Of a stretch of 32,090 nucleotides of DNA, positions 21,410-29,546 are shown piece after piece. Position numbers and translations under genes: made by a program. Position 1 is the stretch's first letter. Each line of letters begins with the position of its first letter. Under the pieces are notes generated by a model, which ran no database searches, was not told where the DNA came from, and saw nothing but the letters and a program-made list of their open reading frames with translations. This stretch comes from Parcubacteria group bacterium GW2011_GWD2_38_12 (GTDB lineage Bacteria > Patescibacteriota > Minisyncoccia > GWC2-36-17): contig LBUA01000006.1 of the NCBI GenBank assembly GCA_000992345.1, positions 1-32,090 of the forward strand, written 5' to 3'.

Positions 21410-23290
21410 ATGCCCTGGCTCTATATTGCAATTTCATCTCATTTTATTTTTGCGCTCGTTTTTATTTTAGATAAAATTCTCGTTAAAAAAGTATTCTCCC
21501 CTCTGAATTATGTTTTGGTTATTGGGGGCCTCAGCAGTCTTTCGCTATTTTTGTTGCCATTCGTTGATTTTTCCAATTTAAATGGAATGGTTTTGGCCAC
21601 CGCGCTCTTGAGCGGTGTTTTTTCTATTATTGGAATTTATTTTTATTTTAAAATTCTTTTAAAGCACGAGGCTAGTTGGGTTGTGCCCTTGCTTTTTGGA
21701 GTTTTTGTTCCGATAGTCACATTTATTTTGAGCCGTTTTTTCCTTGGAGAAATTTTATCATCTGTTCAGTTTGCCGCTTTTACCATATTAATTATTGGCG
21801 GTTTTATTTTATCTTTTGGAAGAAAATATAATTTTCATTCCATTCTAATTTTATTGATTGCCGGTATATTTCTTTCCCTGGAGCTTGTTTTTTTGAAGTC
21901 CGCGTTCAATCATGTTGATTTTATTTCCGGGTATATTCTGTCTCGCTTTGGAGGTTTTCTGGCTGGATTTATAATATTTTTAATTTTTTATCGTAAAAGA
22001 CTAACGGAATTTAGTGGCGGGAATATAAGAAACTATATTTCAAATTCCTATCGGGGTATCGGTCTTGTACTTTTTAAGCAATTTTTATCTTTGGTGGGGA
22101 ATTTAATTCTTGTTTTTTCTGTTTCCATTGGGAATCTGACCTTGATTAACGGGCTTGGAGGCATTAGATATTCTTTTGTTTTTTTTCTGGCGATTTTTTT
22201 CTCCAGAAAATGGCCGGCCGTGATGGAAGAACCGTTGAATTTTTGGATGTTGGTTAAAAAGAGTATTGCCATTATATTTATTATGTCAGGTGTTTTGATT
22301 TTGCTTTTGGAGCCGGCTGAAACTCCGGGGGCGAAAAGTTGGGGAGCGACCTTTACGACGCTTTATTCTCGCGAATTAGGCCTCAACGAAAAAGATGTTT
22401 TAATCGCGGCGTTAGACGACTTAAAAATTAAAGAATTTAGAGTTGTTGCTTATTGGTCTCAAATTGAAGAGCAAAAAGGTCAATATGATTTTTCCGATCT
22501 GGATTTTCAAATAGAGAGTATTGCGTCACGCGGCGGTAAAATAATTTTGGCTGTTGGGGAGCGTTTGCCGCGCTGGCCAGAATGTCATATTCCAGATTGG
22601 GCGAGCGAGCAAGAGCCAGCAGGTTTTATAAGGCAAGTGATAAAGCAATTCCCACATTATGAGAAAGCCGAAGAATTTCAGGGAGCATTGCTTGGATATA
22701 TTGAAGCTACGGTAAATCGCTACAAAAATAACTCAGCGATTTGGGCTTGGCAATTGGAAAATGAACCATTTTTAATCGGCTTTGGCGAATGTCCATATGT
22801 TGATGATGAGCTCATAGATAAAGAAATAGATTTAATAAAAAGATTAGACAGCGCTCGTCCTTTAATTCTCACGGACAGCGGGGAATTTGGAATGTGGTTT
22901 CGGGCATATAAAAGAGCGGATATTTTTGGCACAACAATGTATCGTGTTGTACTGTCGCGTTTAATTCCCATCGGGCATTTTAAATATCCTTTGGATCCTG
23001 ATTTTTTCAAAATTAAATTGGGGATTATGGAGATGTTTTGGGGAAAAAAGCCGATCGTCGGCGTGGAATTGCAAGCTGAGCCCTGGCTATTAAAGCGGCC
23101 ACCGCTTGTGTCGCTTGACGAGCAATTGAAAGCGTTTAGTTTTGAGCAATTTAAGGAAAATATTGGATATGCGCGCGAAGCGGGATTTGAAAAAAATTTT
23201 TTGTGGGGTTTGGAATGGTGGTATTGGATGAAAGAAAAACAGGGGCATCCGGAGTTTTGGGAAGAGGCAAGGAAATTGTTTGTACAGTAA
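21410..23290 (+). CDS. EamA-type transporter fused to a clan GH-A-like glycosidase
   Basis: 626 residues in one frame. Residues 1-300 contain about ten hydrophobic helices in two halves, as in EamA/DMT transporters. A short linker (EPAETPGAKSWG) leads to a TIM-barrel domain. Its acid/base candidate is E452 (IWAWQLENEPF), and the nucleophile is E553 or E557 (VGVELQAEPW). The catalytic domain resembles 'cellulase family' glycosidases, as in GH5-like proteins, typical of CPR genomes, which normally have only one N-terminal helix. The fusion places a hydrolase at a membrane port and suggests coupled sugar release and transport; that is inference. Frames match throughout, so it is not two genes read as one. 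The start is ATG 21410. Confidence 0.8.
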   Translation: MPWLYIAISSHFIFALVFILDKILVKKVFSPLNYVLVIGGLSSLSLFLLPFVDFSNLNGMVLATALLSGVFSIIGIYFYFKILLKHEASWVVPLLFGVFVPIVTFILSRFFLGEILSSVQFAAFTILIIGGFILSFGRKYNFHSILILLIAGIFLSLELVFLKSAFNHVDFISGYILSRFGGFLAGFIIFLIFYRKRLTEFSGGNIRNYISNSYRGIGLVLFKQFLSLVGNLILVFSVSIGNLTLINGLGGIRYSFVFFLAIFFSRKWPAVMEEPLNFWMLVKKSIAIIFIMSGVLILLLEPAETPGAKSWGATFTTLYSRELGLNEKDVLIAALDDLKIKEFRVVAYWSQIEEQKGQYDFSDLDFQIESIASRGGKIILAVGERLPRWPECHIPDWASEQEPAGFIRQVIKQFPHYEKAEEFQGALLGYIEATVNRYKNNSAIWAWQLENEPFLIGFGECPYVDDELIDKEIDLIKRLDSARPLILTDSGEFGMWFRAYKRADIFGTTMYRVVLSRLIPIGHFKYPLDPDFFKIKLGIMEMFWGKKPIVGVELQAEPWLLKRPPLVSLDEQLKAFSFEQFKENIGYAREAGFEKNFLWGLEWWYWMKEKQGHPEFWEEARKLFVQ

Positions 23291-23292
23291 AT

Positions 23293-23341
23293 AAAATATT
23301 AAATATCAAAATGCAAAATGACAAATTAAAATTTAAAAATG
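23293..23341. repeat. Seven-unit heptamer array overlapping the S23 start
   Basis: Units: aaaatat, taaatat, caaaatg, caaaatg, acaaatt, aaaattt, aaaaatg. It contains the start codon and first ten codons of the S23 gene. Its ttaaatatcaaaatg part (23299-23313) is exactly inverted at 23702-23716. Confidence 0.85.
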
Positions 23342-23709
23342 AATTCAAGAAAAGATTATATAATTTCACATTAAAATTAATAAAATTTATTGATAAATTA
23401 TCCAATGATAATGTTTCAAGGAGAATGGGTGATCAACTATTAAGAAGTGGAACAAGTATTCTGGGAAATTATGTTGAAGGTCAATCATCTAGCAGTAGGA
23501 AAGATTTTATAAATTTCTTTAACCACTCTTTAAAATCAACTAACGAAAGTAAGTTGTGGATTGCTATATTAAGAGATAGTAAGAGAGCTAAAGATATTGA
23601 TGTAGGGTGGTTTTTAAAGGAATTAGATGAGATATTAAATATATTTGCTTCGAGTATTTTAACGTTAAAAGGTAAAAAGTATTTTTTTATTTTTTATATG
23701 TCATTTTGA
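23311..23709 (+). CDS. Four-helix-bundle protein, S23/23S rRNA intervening-sequence family
   Basis: 132 residues. The sequence KNEFKKRLYNFTLKLIKFIDKL..SNDNVSRRMGDQLLRSGTSILGNYVEGQSSSSRKDFINFFNHSLKSTNES, given here in part, is the hallmark of the S23/IVP four-helix-bundle family, structurally akin to Avd of diversity-generating retroelements. Members were first found inside 23S rRNA intervening sequences; the molecular role is unknown. ATG at 23311 is chosen because the domain starts just after it; an upstream frame overlaps the previous gene. No reverse transcriptase or rRNA is nearby. The gene's ends coincide with inverted repeats, and it sits alone in a sugar-gene run, as an insertion would. 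Confidence 0.9.
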   Translation: MQNDKLKFKNEFKKRLYNFTLKLIKFIDKLSNDNVSRRMGDQLLRSGTSILGNYVEGQSSSSRKDFINFFNHSLKSTNESKLWIAILRDSKRAKDIDVGWFLKELDEILNIFASSILTLKGKKYFFIFYMSF

Positions 23710-23729
23710 TATTTAATTTTTAATATTTT
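23699..23729. repeat. Right inverted repeat of the S23 cassette
   Basis: Bases 23702-23716 (cattttgatatttaa) are the exact reverse complement of 23299-23313, and AATATTTT (23722-23729) mirrors AAAATATT (23293-23300). The 16 bases 23699-23714 also match 18856-18871 exactly. Confidence 0.85.
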
Positions 23730-23738
23730 AATTTATTT

Positions 23739-24503
23739 ATGTATAAACTTGGCATAGATATTGGCGGGACAAAAATAAGGGGGGTGGTGATTGATGACCG
23801 TAATAAAAAAGTGGCGGATTTTGATATTAAAACGCCAAAAAATAAAAATTTTTTTTTGGTGGCGCTGGAAAGAGAAATTATAGGAATCTCGGTTTGTTAT
23901 AAGATTTCTGGCATTGGTATCGGACTTCCCGGGATTGTTGATGTAAAAAGGGGTGTGTTGGTTAAGGCGCCGAATTTGCCGTTTTTAGACGGCTGGCAGG
24001 CGCGAGAATTTTTTAAAAAATACAGTCGTAAAGTAGCGGTAGAAAATGATAGTCGATGTTTTTTGTTGGCTGAGTCAAAATTGGGCAACGCTCAAAAATA
24101 CAAAAATGCGATTGGCCTGACTATTGGTACGGGCATCGGCGGAGCAATGATGATTGGAGAGGAAATTTATCGGGGCGCAAATTTTGGAGCTGGGGAATTT
24201 GGCCATATGATTATTGATGATAAAAAAAGTTTTGAACAATTAGCCGCCAAGAAAGCGTTTGAAAAATATGGCGACAGGAGCAAGATAATCGGCATTGGAA
24301 TTGCCAATATTATTAATATCTTGAATCCCGAAGCGGTGATTTTGGGCGGAGGTGGCGTTGCGACTGGCGGAGTAAAAATTGAATTAGTGAAAAAAGAAGC
24401 AAAAAAATATATTATGTCTCCGCTCGCTAAAAACACCATTATTATTAAGGGAAAATTAGGAAAATACGCCCCTGCCATTGGCGCAGCATTACTTATTTTT
24501 TAA
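23739..24503 (+). CDS. ROK family sugar kinase
   Basis: 254 residues, about 40-50 shorter than typical ROK kinases. The phosphate-binding start is YKLGIDIGGTKIRGVVID. VENDSRCFLLAESKLG contains the catalytic Asp, and GLTIGTGIGGAMMIGEEIYRG plus AGEFGHMII cover the next motifs. The ROK zinc motif (CxCGxxGC), expected just after GHM, is missing: the sequence goes straight to DDKKSFEQLAAKKAFEKYG. The fold may therefore be zinc-free. It phosphorylates a hexose, probably one released by the glycosidases upstream. The last 15 bases overlap the convergent mfd gene. Confidence 0.9.
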   Translation: MYKLGIDIGGTKIRGVVIDDRNKKVADFDIKTPKNKNFFLVALEREIIGISVCYKISGIGIGLPGIVDVKRGVLVKAPNLPFLDGWQAREFFKKYSRKVAVENDSRCFLLAESKLGNAQKYKNAIGLTIGTGIGGAMMIGEEIYRGANFGAGEFGHMIIDDKKSFEQLAAKKAFEKYGDRSKIIGIGIANIINILNPEAVILGGGGVATGGVKIELVKKEAKKYIMSPLAKNTIIIKGKLGKYAPAIGAALLIF

Positions 24504-26486
24504 TTTCTCTACTGCCTCTGATAGTATTTGGCAATATAAATTCAGTCCGACTTTATTCATGTTGCCGCTCTGGGAGCGACCGAGAATATTGCCGGCGCCG
24601 CGGATTTCTAAATCTTTTTGGGCGATTTTCCAGCCATCGCCAAGTTCGGTGGCTGATTCCAATGCTTCAAGACGTTCTTTGGCGGCATTTTTTAATTCCT
24701 TTTCGTTGTAAAGGAAATAAGCATGGGCGGTTTTGTCCGACCGGCCAATACGGCCACGAAGTTGATAGCTTTGAGCGAGTCCCAACCTTGTGGCATTGGC
24801 GACAATTAATGTGTTGGCATTGGGAAGATCTAATCCGTTTTCAATAATGGTGGTCGCCAGCAGTAAATCATATTTTTTGTCGCGAAAATCGTGGATAATT
24901 TTGCGAAGTTGTCCCTCGCTCATTCGGCCGTGGGCGATGGCGATTTTCAAATTAGGCATTATTTTGCGAAGTCGCATTGCTTCGCTTTGAATCGTTTGGA
25001 CGCGATTATAAAGGAAAAATATCTGGCCATGGCGGCTCAACTCTTTTTTCACAGCTTTGATTATTATGTTTTCTGAGTAAGGCAGAACAAATGTTTCTAT
25101 AGCTTTACGTCCGGGTGGAGGTGTTTGAATAGTGCTGATTTTTCTCATCCCTGAAAGCGCCAAATACATCGTGCGAGGGATTGGTGTAGCCGATAAACTC
25201 AATATATCCACCTCCTCGCGCAGATGCTTGAATTTTTCTTTTTGTTTCACTCCGAATCTTTGTTCTTCATCAATTATCAAAAGCCCGAGATTTTTAAAAT
25301 GTATGTCATTAGAGAGTAGGCGATGAGTTCCGATGATAATATCAATTTTCCCCACTTCCAATTCTCTGGCGGATTTTTGTTGATTTTGTTTTGATTCCAT
25401 GCGGGACATTAAGGCGGTTTTTAGTGGGAAATTTTTTAGACGCTCGGAAAAAGTCTCAAAATGTTGGTCAGCAAGAATTGTTGTCGGGCAAAGGAGCGCT
25501 ACTTGGCGGCCGCTCATCACGGCTTTGAAAGCGGCGCGGAGCGCGACTTCGGTCTTGCCAAATCCCACATCGCCGCAAATCAATCTATCCATTGGCTCTG
25601 CGAGTGCCATATCTTTTTTTATATCTTCAATGGCTTTGAGCTGGTCTTCAGTTTCAAAATGTTTAAATTGCGATTCAAAATCTCTTTGCATTTGATCATC
25701 TAAATGGTAGGGAGGGCGCGTGGAGATTTCTCTTTTAGCGTAAATTTCAAGCAGTTCTTTAGCGAATTTTTCCACATCTTCTTTTATCTTATGTTTTGTT
25801 TTTAACCAGATTTCCGAACCAAGACGATGAACGGTTGGATTTTCAAAACCGATATAGAGTGAAAGTTTTTTGGCTTGTTCCAGTGGCACATAGAGCCGAT
25901 CGGGATTTTGCCCGTGTTTTGGCGTGGCGTACTCAATAATGAAAAAAGAGTTTGGAGTTTGGAGTTCAGAGTTTAGAAATTGATCCGCCACGGCGGATCC
26001 GCGAAAAATCCCAATTCCGTGGTCAAGGTGAACAATATAATCTCCTTCTTTGAATTCTTTTGATTCCTCTTGTGATTTTTCCTGCGCTTTGATTTTTTTG
26101 TTTAAAATTTTCAGTCGTAGATCATCATTTATTTTTTCGCCAAGCGATATAATACTTTCTATTTTATTGCCAAAAAATTCCAGACGCAAAGCTTGGAGCG
26201 AATTAGCGGGAAAAATATCAATAATCCCTCCGCGACTGGCGAATTCTCCGGGGCTGGCGATAGTTTGGACTTTTTCGTATCCCATATCGGATATTTTGCG
26301 CATAAATTCCGATGGATTCAACTTTAAATTTTTTTCAAAAAACAAAATATTTTTTTGCCACCAGCTATTCGTCAAGGCTTGATTTTTGATTTTGGAAATA
26401 TTTTCCGAAAACCAAATCTCCCCTTTGTCCAAAAAGAAGGGGTCGAGCGATGCGATCAAAAATTCCATTGATTTTTTGTCAGCCAT
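24489..26486 (-). CDS. mfd: Mfd-like transcription-repair coupling translocase, shortened
   Basis: 665 residues against about 1,100 for standard Mfd. Most of the UvrB-like N-terminal module is gone; only the SPGEFASRGGIIDIFPANS part remains (about 79-96). It is followed by the RNA polymerase interaction domain (about 147-215, GDYIVHLDHGIGIF...LYVPLEQ) and the RecG-like motor: Walker A GDVGFGKT (305-312), LLIIDEEQRFGV, SATPIPRTMYLALSGMR, and TTIIENGLDLPNANTLIV. It ends soon after the motor, without the C-terminal autoinhibitory domain. It could still push stalled RNA polymerase, but recruitment of UvrA is doubtful. Residues 163-182 are encoded by a hairpin and a heptamer array. ATG at 26486; no more N-terminal sequence is found upstream. 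Confidence 0.88.
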   Translation of the reverse strand: MADKKSMEFLIASLDPFFLDKGEIWFSENISKIKNQALTNSWWQKNILFFEKNLKLNPSEFMRKISDMGYEKVQTIASPGEFASRGGIIDIFPANSLQALRLEFFGNKIESIISLGEKINDDLRLKILNKKIKAQEKSQEESKEFKEGDYIVHLDHGIGIFRGSAVADQFLNSELQTPNSFFIIEYATPKHGQNPDRLYVPLEQAKKLSLYIGFENPTVHRLGSEIWLKTKHKIKEDVEKFAKELLEIYAKREISTRPPYHLDDQMQRDFESQFKHFETEDQLKAIEDIKKDMALAEPMDRLICGDVGFGKTEVALRAAFKAVMSGRQVALLCPTTILADQHFETFSERLKNFPLKTALMSRMESKQNQQKSARELEVGKIDIIIGTHRLLSNDIHFKNLGLLIIDEEQRFGVKQKEKFKHLREEVDILSLSATPIPRTMYLALSGMRKISTIQTPPPGRKAIETFVLPYSENIIIKAVKKELSRHGQIFFLYNRVQTIQSEAMRLRKIMPNLKIAIAHGRMSEGQLRKIIHDFRDKKYDLLLATTIIENGLDLPNANTLIVANATRLGLAQSYQLRGRIGRSDKTAHAYFLYNEKELKNAAKERLEALESATELGDGWKIAQKDLEIRGAGNILGRSQSGNMNKVGLNLYCQILSEAVEKLKNK
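25948..25999. repeat. Heptamer array plus hairpin inside mfd
   Basis: Units gagtttg, gagtttg, gagttca, gagttta (25948-25975) match the prepilin array. Six bases later GATCCGCC (25982-25989) pairs exactly with GGCGGATC (25992-25999). Both are translated, giving SAVADQ and FLNSELQTPNSFF. Confidence 0.9.
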
Positions 26487-26617
26487 TGATGAGTTTTTAT
26501 GTTATACTATACAAATATATTTTTGGCAAATAATAGAAATTTATAATTTCTTTATCTTTTCTTTATCCGGTTTTTGAGATAATAAAAATAAGGAATTTTA
26601 TTTAGGAGAAGTTAAAA

Positions 26618-27670
26618 ATGAAGAATTTTTATAGGATAATTATTTATTCGGTTTTTGGCGCCATACTATTGAGCTTGGCGGCGACGGGATATTTTTTGAG
26701 AGCGAAATATTACGAACAAATGATGGATAGTATACTCAATAATTTTCACGCGCCGTCTTTAAAAACAGAAACTCAAAATCTCGCGCGGCAATTGGAAGAT
26801 AAGATAAAGGAAGCGATGAATATCGCAAAAATCGCGGTAAATAATCCGGCATTTCAAAATATCGGCACCGATTGCTCAAAAGAACAATCGGAAGCGGTGG
26901 AGAGAATAAAAATCGCCATTGGAGATATTGCTGACCATTCCGCTTTGATAAACAAAGAGGGAATTGTCGTTTGTTCTCCGTTTTTAGAAGAAATGATCGG
27001 GAAAAATATCGGCAGTACGCCTTATATCCAGGAGGGTTTATTATCTAAAAACTCTATTTTGAGCCGTATTTTTACGAATGTTTCGGGTGATAAAACAATT
27101 TTAATAATAACGCCGGTAATTTCGCAAAAAGGAGAAATTATCGGCCTTTTGAATTCGGCGATAAGGGTGGACGCGCTTGAAAAGATTTTGACGAATAATT
27201 TTAAATTTACGCCTTCGGAATACACTACTTTAATTGATGATGACGGGACGGTTATTTATCATCCAGTTTATTCATTTGTTATGAAAAATGTTTTTGGCGA
27301 TGAAATCCAAGAAGCGATTGAATATAACAAGGGGACAAACAATATGTTTAAAAAAATGCTTCTGGCTGAAACCGGATATGATTTTTATTTCTTTCAAGAA
27401 GATAAAATAGCCGGTTATGCGCCGGTGAGATTGACTGACGGCAACAGGTTTTGGTCGGTGGCTTCAACTGCTAAAGTCAAAGAATATAAATACGTGGCTG
27501 ACCCGTTTTTTATAAAAGCGCAGATTGTGAATTTGACTTTGTTTATAATTATTATTTTAGTCGCGTTTTTGGCGATTTATTTTTTGCGAATGCAGGAATG
27601 CAAATCGAGAGAGAGAGAGAGAGAGTTAAAGGGTCGGTCGCGAAAAGAAGTAAGCATAAATGATAGATAA
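26618..27670 (+). CDS. Cache-domain membrane protein without output domain
   Basis: 350 residues. Membrane helix 1 (8-27) and helix 2 (about 300-322) flank a Cache-type (PDC) sensor with typical strands (HSALINKEGIVVCSPFLEEMIGKNIGSTPYIQEGL, ILIITPVISQKGEIIGLLNSAIRVDALEKIL, TTLIDDDGTVIYHP). The cytoplasmic tail is about 28 charged residues with no signalling domain. The SD AGGAG (from 26604) is one of the few good ones here. The gene overlaps the next, a histidine kinase with its own Cache domain, by 11 bp, so it may be a co-receptor for that kinase (inference). A (GA)9 run lies near the 3' end. Confidence 0.85.
   Translation: MKNFYRIIIYSVFGAILLSLAATGYFLRAKYYEQMMDSILNNFHAPSLKTETQNLARQLEDKIKEAMNIAKIAVNNPAFQNIGTDCSKEQSEAVERIKIAIGDIADHSALINKEGIVVCSPFLEEMIGKNIGSTPYIQEGLLSKNSILSRIFTNVSGDKTILIITPVISQKGEIIGLLNSAIRVDALEKILTNNFKFTPSEYTTLIDDDGTVIYHPVYSFVMKNVFGDEIQEAIEYNKGTNNMFKKMLLAETGYDFYFFQEDKIAGYAPVRLTDGNRFWSVASTAKVKEYKYVADPFFIKAQIVNLTLFIIIILVAFLAIYFLRMQECKSRERERELKGRSRKEVSINDR
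27607..27625 (+). repeat. (GA)9 dinucleotide run at the 3' end of the Cache gene
   Basis: Nine GA units encode RERERE. Slippage by one unit in either direction ends the frame within about 12 codons, so only the tail would change. It cannot fuse the two sensor genes. Confidence 0.85.
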
Positions 27671-29483
27671 TTCTTCAGAAAAAATTTATAAGGGTTCTCT
27701 TGCCAAAAAATTTACAGTTATTTTTTCGGTTTTTATTTTGCTATTTTTGGTATTCTCCGCGGCAATGCTTTATATTTTACAGTCGGAGATTTACGAATAT
27801 GTAATTGATTTCCAAAAATATAAAGTGACGGAAGAGGCGGAGCGGATAAATGATTTTACCAAAGATATAATTATTGACTTGAAATCTTTTTATGTGCTCA
27901 AAGAAGATGTTTTAAATAATGATTTTTCTTTGACCACGACTCATATTTATCAATTGTTTTTGGTCAATAAAAGTATAGACGCGGTTAAAATTATTAGCCC
28001 CGCCGGAGATGAATTGTTGGCGGTTTCTCGGGTCGGCATAACGCCAAAAAAGCAATTAGGGAGTGTCAAAGACGCGCAGTATTTTCAGCAAGCGAAAAAC
28101 GATATTATTTTTTATGGTGAGCCGCGCCTTGAGGGGAAAAATGTTTATGCCGATATTGCGGTGCCGTATTTTGAAAATTTCAATTTAACGGCTGTTGTTT
28201 GGGCACGGATAAATTTTAGCCCATTTTTTAGCGAGTTGACATCAGAAATTACATTTAATGAAGGACATCTCCATATTTTAGATAAGAATGGCATTGTGCT
28301 GTCCGCTTTGGACATTAACTTGATTGGTTTTGATTCGTCAAAAATGGTTTTGTTTGAGGAATTAAAAAATAAAAAAGAAGTTTTCGGGATTGAATGCCGT
28401 CCCTGTGTGGAAGAACACGAATTTGACATTATAGCGTCGGCAAAGCGAGTTGACGCAGAGCAGGAATTTATCTTGGCGCTGGAAAGCGACGAGAAAAAAG
28501 TTTTTGAGCTTTATTATCAATTTAGAAACATAGCGATTATGGGATTTGTGGTTTTTATTGTTTTTAGCGGGATTTTTATTTTTATCATAAGGTTGCGGAC
28601 GCAGAAATACTTAAAAATATTAGTTGAAGGAGTGAGAAAAATTCACGAAGGCAAATACGGCGAAAAAATTGTTTTAGAAACCGGCGACGAGTTAGAATAT
28701 TTTGCCGAACATCTTAATCATTTTTCTTCGGATCTTGAACAGAAAATCGGAAAATTAAGAGAGGTTGATATTATAAAATATAATTTCATCAAAGCCGTTT
28801 CCCATCAATTGCGAACACCGATTAGCTCAATGATGTGGTTGACCGAAGCCCTGATGGGTCAAATGGCCGGCAAATTTACTTCGGAACAAAATGATATTTT
28901 TAGGGATATTTACAAGGCGAATAAAAATATCAGCCAGATAATAAATGATATGATTTTAATGGCGGATGTGGATGATGATAAGATTGTTTTAGAAAAGTCA
29001 ACGGCAAATTGTGATGATATTATTGGATCAGTAATGTTTGAAGTTCAAGAGCAGTCTCGTCAAAAAAATATTTCTATCAATTATAAGAAGCCGGAAAATC
29101 CACTGCCACTTTGCGAAGGAGATGTGAAGAAAATAAAGTTTATTTTGTATCGTCTTTTGGATAATGCCGTAAAATACAGTGAAGAAGGAAAAGATATTGC
29201 AATAACAGTAAAAGTTTCAAATGAGGGTATTACTTTTATTATTCAAGATTTTGGTATCGGCATACCCAAAGATGAACAACCCAGGATCTTTATAAAATTT
29301 TATCGCGCTACCAGCGCCTATAAAATGGTTCAGGATGCTTCTGGACTCTCGCTTTATATTTGTAAATATTTTGCCGAACTTCATGGTGGCAAGATTTGGT
29401 TTGAATCCAAAGAAGGAGAGGGGTCTACATTTTATTTTTTCTTACCCGCATTATCAACTAATAAAATCAGTAAAACTGATTAA
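27660..29483 (+). CDS. Cache-HAMP sensor histidine kinase
   Basis: 607 residues. Helices at about 16-41 and 291-312 enclose a Cache-type sensor (IYQLFLVNKSIDAVKIISPAGDELLAVSR, then a second strand set). A HAMP-like linker follows (about 315-365), then HisKA with H382 in KAVSHQLRTPISSMMWL and an HATPase domain (N-box LYRLLDNAVKYS, G1 DFGIGIP, F-box RIFIKFYRA). G2 is ASGLSLYICKYF instead of GxGLGL, so ATP turnover may be reduced. It starts inside the previous gene (11-bp overlap), which suggests translational coupling with the output-less Cache protein. No response regulator is next to it; the regulator at 4204 is a possible distant partner. Confidence 0.92.
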   Translation: MIDNSSEKIYKGSLAKKFTVIFSVFILLFLVFSAAMLYILQSEIYEYVIDFQKYKVTEEAERINDFTKDIIIDLKSFYVLKEDVLNNDFSLTTTHIYQLFLVNKSIDAVKIISPAGDELLAVSRVGITPKKQLGSVKDAQYFQQAKNDIIFYGEPRLEGKNVYADIAVPYFENFNLTAVVWARINFSPFFSELTSEITFNEGHLHILDKNGIVLSALDINLIGFDSSKMVLFEELKNKKEVFGIECRPCVEEHEFDIIASAKRVDAEQEFILALESDEKKVFELYYQFRNIAIMGFVVFIVFSGIFIFIIRLRTQKYLKILVEGVRKIHEGKYGEKIVLETGDELEYFAEHLNHFSSDLEQKIGKLREVDIIKYNFIKAVSHQLRTPISSMMWLTEALMGQMAGKFTSEQNDIFRDIYKANKNISQIINDMILMADVDDDKIVLEKSTANCDDIIGSVMFEVQEQSRQKNISINYKKPENPLPLCEGDVKKIKFILYRLLDNAVKYSEEGKDIAITVKVSNEGITFIIQDFGIGIPKDEQPRIFIKFYRATSAYKMVQDASGLSLYICKYFAELHGGKIWFESKEGEGSTFYFFLPALSTNKISKTD

Positions 29484-29546
29484 TTAATTTTACCTTATAC
29501 TCACCATGGCGAACATAAAGTAAAATTAGAAATATAAAAAGATAAA

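Noticed and set aside
23203-23310. In-frame 36-codon extension of the S23 protein.
   Set aside because: It lies within the end of the fusion gene in another frame and the S23 domain starts only after 23311.
23311-23709. Diversity-generating retroelement suggested by Avd-like fold.
   Set aside because: No reverse transcriptase, template repeat or variable repeat was found; the protein belongs to the broader S23 group.
27607-27662. (GA)n slippage fusing the two Cache genes.
   Set aside because: Both alternative frames meet a stop (27627 or 27661) before or at the second gene's start, so no fusion protein can form.
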